The notes under the pieces are model-generated. The model was not told the DNA's origin. It saw only the letters and a list, made by a program, of their open reading frames with translations, and ran no database searches. A program made the translations under genes and the position numbers. This document shows positions 62,539 to 64,000 of a stretch of DNA of 64,000 nucleotides, one piece after another (within the stretch, counting starts at the first letter, position 1; every line of letters starts with the position of its first letter). This DNA is from Escarpia spicata (Eukaryota; Annelida; Polychaeta; Sabellida; Siboglinidae), in assembly GCA_963995525.1 (NCBI GenBank), contig OZ023210.1:6140855-6204854 (forward strand), written 5' to 3'.

Positions 62539-62856
62539 CTAATACAAGTTCAGCCGCACGCATCATGCACAGACTGCGTGGGATGTACTCCGAATACCCG
62601 CGCCAGACACAACGTTCTGCAGACTTTGGAGCTTGTCGTTGTTGTGTATCTCCTGTGTACCTCGTTCAACCAGTTAACGTTACTCGCATATAACATCGGC
62701 GCTGCGCTCGATTTCTCGGGCTATTATTACAATTTCGCAGTCATGGCGATGTTCTCCAACTGTTGCATCAACCCATTCGTCTAAACGTTGCAATAGCGAA
62801 TGAACCAGAACGAACTGCGGAAAGTATTCTGTAAAAACACGACGTTGCAGTTCTGA
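62539..62856 (+). pseudogene. GPCR fragment (TM6-TM7), third family member, broken
   Basis: It reads RARHNVLQTLELVVVVYLLC, TSFNQLTLLAYNIGAALDFS and YYYNFAVMAMFSNCCINPFV, then a stop where NPxxY needs Tyr, a second stop, and NQNELRKVFCKNTTLQF. It aligns with the receptors at 32.8 kb and 53.0 kb from the third intracellular loop to the tail. TM1-TM5 are absent; the RTE-like LINE end lies directly upstream, so LINE insertion or a linked deletion probably removed them. Confidence 0.75.
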
Positions 62857-64000
62857 GTGGCTTGTCATAGGGACGTGCTGCAGGTTTTCTACGCAATTGT
62901 TGGATTTGTGCTTAATGATATACGGGAACAGGTGTTGAGGCAACCAACGGTTTGAGTAATGTTCTTACTTCACGCCACTGATGATTGTGACTGGTTATAA
63001 AAGGGGTGTGCTTCAATACCGTTATGATTGATACACTTGGCTGGGCCTATAAGCTTCTAAAACTTAGGTCCTGATAAGTGCACCTTCTGATAACTGTGTA
63101 GTTATCAGAAGTTCCACATTGCAGTACTGCCATTGATCCTTGGATGTTCGATTTATCAGAGTGCTCTTATAGTGTATAAATGATGTTCCTTTTATCTTGT
63201 TATAATAATTAATGTAATCGTATGGACAGTCCTCATGAAAACATGTCCAATATAAATGTTTAATTTGTATGTTTTTAGATAGTACCATTAATATCAAATG
63301 TACTACAAACAGGAAGCACTAAAGTTTGGTCTGAACTGCTAGTAGAATTTTTTAAATATATTCCTGTTAAAACTGATGTATACTATTATGCAAATCTGCT
63401 GGTGTTCCTAGTTCGTTCTTTGCGAGCTGTAGGTTTAGCTGTAGCTGCCAAATCAACAAAAACTTCACCGATGGATTCAAACAAATGGGAACGACTTAAT
63501 TGGATAATGAACGGACATAGCCAGCTTTGGAATCGGACACGTAACGAAATAAACACAGTTCTATCATGTCTAGACGCAGCCAGGCGTAGGCCGTGGCGTA
63601 AACGTAGGATTACATTTTATACTTTAAAAAAAATCATATCTCGAAAACTACTTAATCGATTTTTCTTTCTCATTTCGGTTTCCTATGGCAACAACCGTAA
63701 ATATAATACAAAATAAATCTGCCATCTGAAAATTTCATTGACACCCCTTGTTTTTAATATTGCCTGATAGAGGAACGAAGACGCGTCGGTTTCCATGCTG
63801 TTTGCCTGACTTTGTTCACCCAACTTATTTGCCATGTGTTATTTCCTCTGCATGTAGATACATCTTACAAACGTTTTTGGCGGATTTGCCCAGCCAGATG
63901 CACCGCACGCCGTCATAATGAAGCAACGTCAACAGGGACCGTATTGTCAAACGTAGTAAACCACAGAGTATTTGGAAACAAAATGGTGCCCACTTTTTAC
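62857..64000. other. No gene seen; one perfect hairpin
   Basis: The 104-codon frame at 63402-63716 has no recognised family and basic composition; I do not call it a gene. At 63084-63111 a perfect 12-bp stem (CTTCTGATAACT / AGTTATCAGAAG) closes a GTGT loop. Confidence 0.45.
63084..63111. repeat. Perfect 12-bp stem, 4-nt loop hairpin
   Basis: CTTCTGATAACT, loop GTGT, AGTTATCAGAAG. It could be a transcript hairpin or a mobile-element remnant; function is unknown. Confidence 0.6.

Noticed and set aside
63402..63716. 104-codon ORF near the window end
   Set aside because: No family resemblance and no gene context; basic composition could be chance.

Overview
This is animal (metazoan) nuclear DNA: spliced genes with GT-AG introns, an invertebrate-type cytoplasmic actin, rhodopsin-family receptors, several non-LTR retrotransposon families, a Helitron, cut-and-paste transposon remnants, tRNA-derived SINEs and abundant microsatellites. 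The repeat repertoire fits a marine invertebrate (mollusc, other lophotrochozoan or invertebrate deuterostome), but I cannot name the species. A run of exactly 200 N at 27637-27836 looks like a scaffolding join.

Four host gene loci stand out, plus one receptor relic. (1) A complete two-exon cytoplasmic actin gene (873-3993, +) has a promoter with a perfect CArG box. (2) An eight-exon peroxisomal 2,4-dienoyl-CoA reductase gene (DECR2 type, 13467 down to 5871, -) reconstructs to 286 residues with every intron phase consistent. (3, 4) Two paralogous rhodopsin-like GPCR genes lie at 32814-33803 (+) and 53998-53033 (-); the second lacks eight residues at the start of TM3. The relic is a TM6-TM7 fragment of a third, related receptor at about 62539-62856.

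The rest is mostly accessory DNA, with three nested insertions. An RTE-like LINE (19257-22227) sits inside an older CR1/Jockey-group LINE (about 18388-23880). A CR1/L2-type LINE (about 38012-41128) separates the N-terminal and C-terminal coding parts of a Helitron whose 3' end is at 41646. A DNA transposon remnant with convergent genes, a YqaJ-like nuclease (+) and a DDE_Tnp_4-like transposase (-), interrupts a second RTE-like LINE (about 56330-62515). Further decayed coding elements are a broken transposase-like gene with a 24-copy proline-rich repeat (24346-26815, -), a Tc1/mariner relic (47685-48185, -) and a coding inverted-repeat element (46549-47250).

Non-coding repeats include a 22-copy 77-bp satellite (51109-52790), 48-bp, 30-bp and 24-bp minisatellites, long (GT/CA)n and (CACT)n arrays, a palindromic MITE, a ~2.2-kb element with inverted ends made of a short GC-rich iterated motif, and two dispersed repeat families with copies in DECR2 introns and elsewhere. 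All calls come from reading and translating the sequence; no database search was run.
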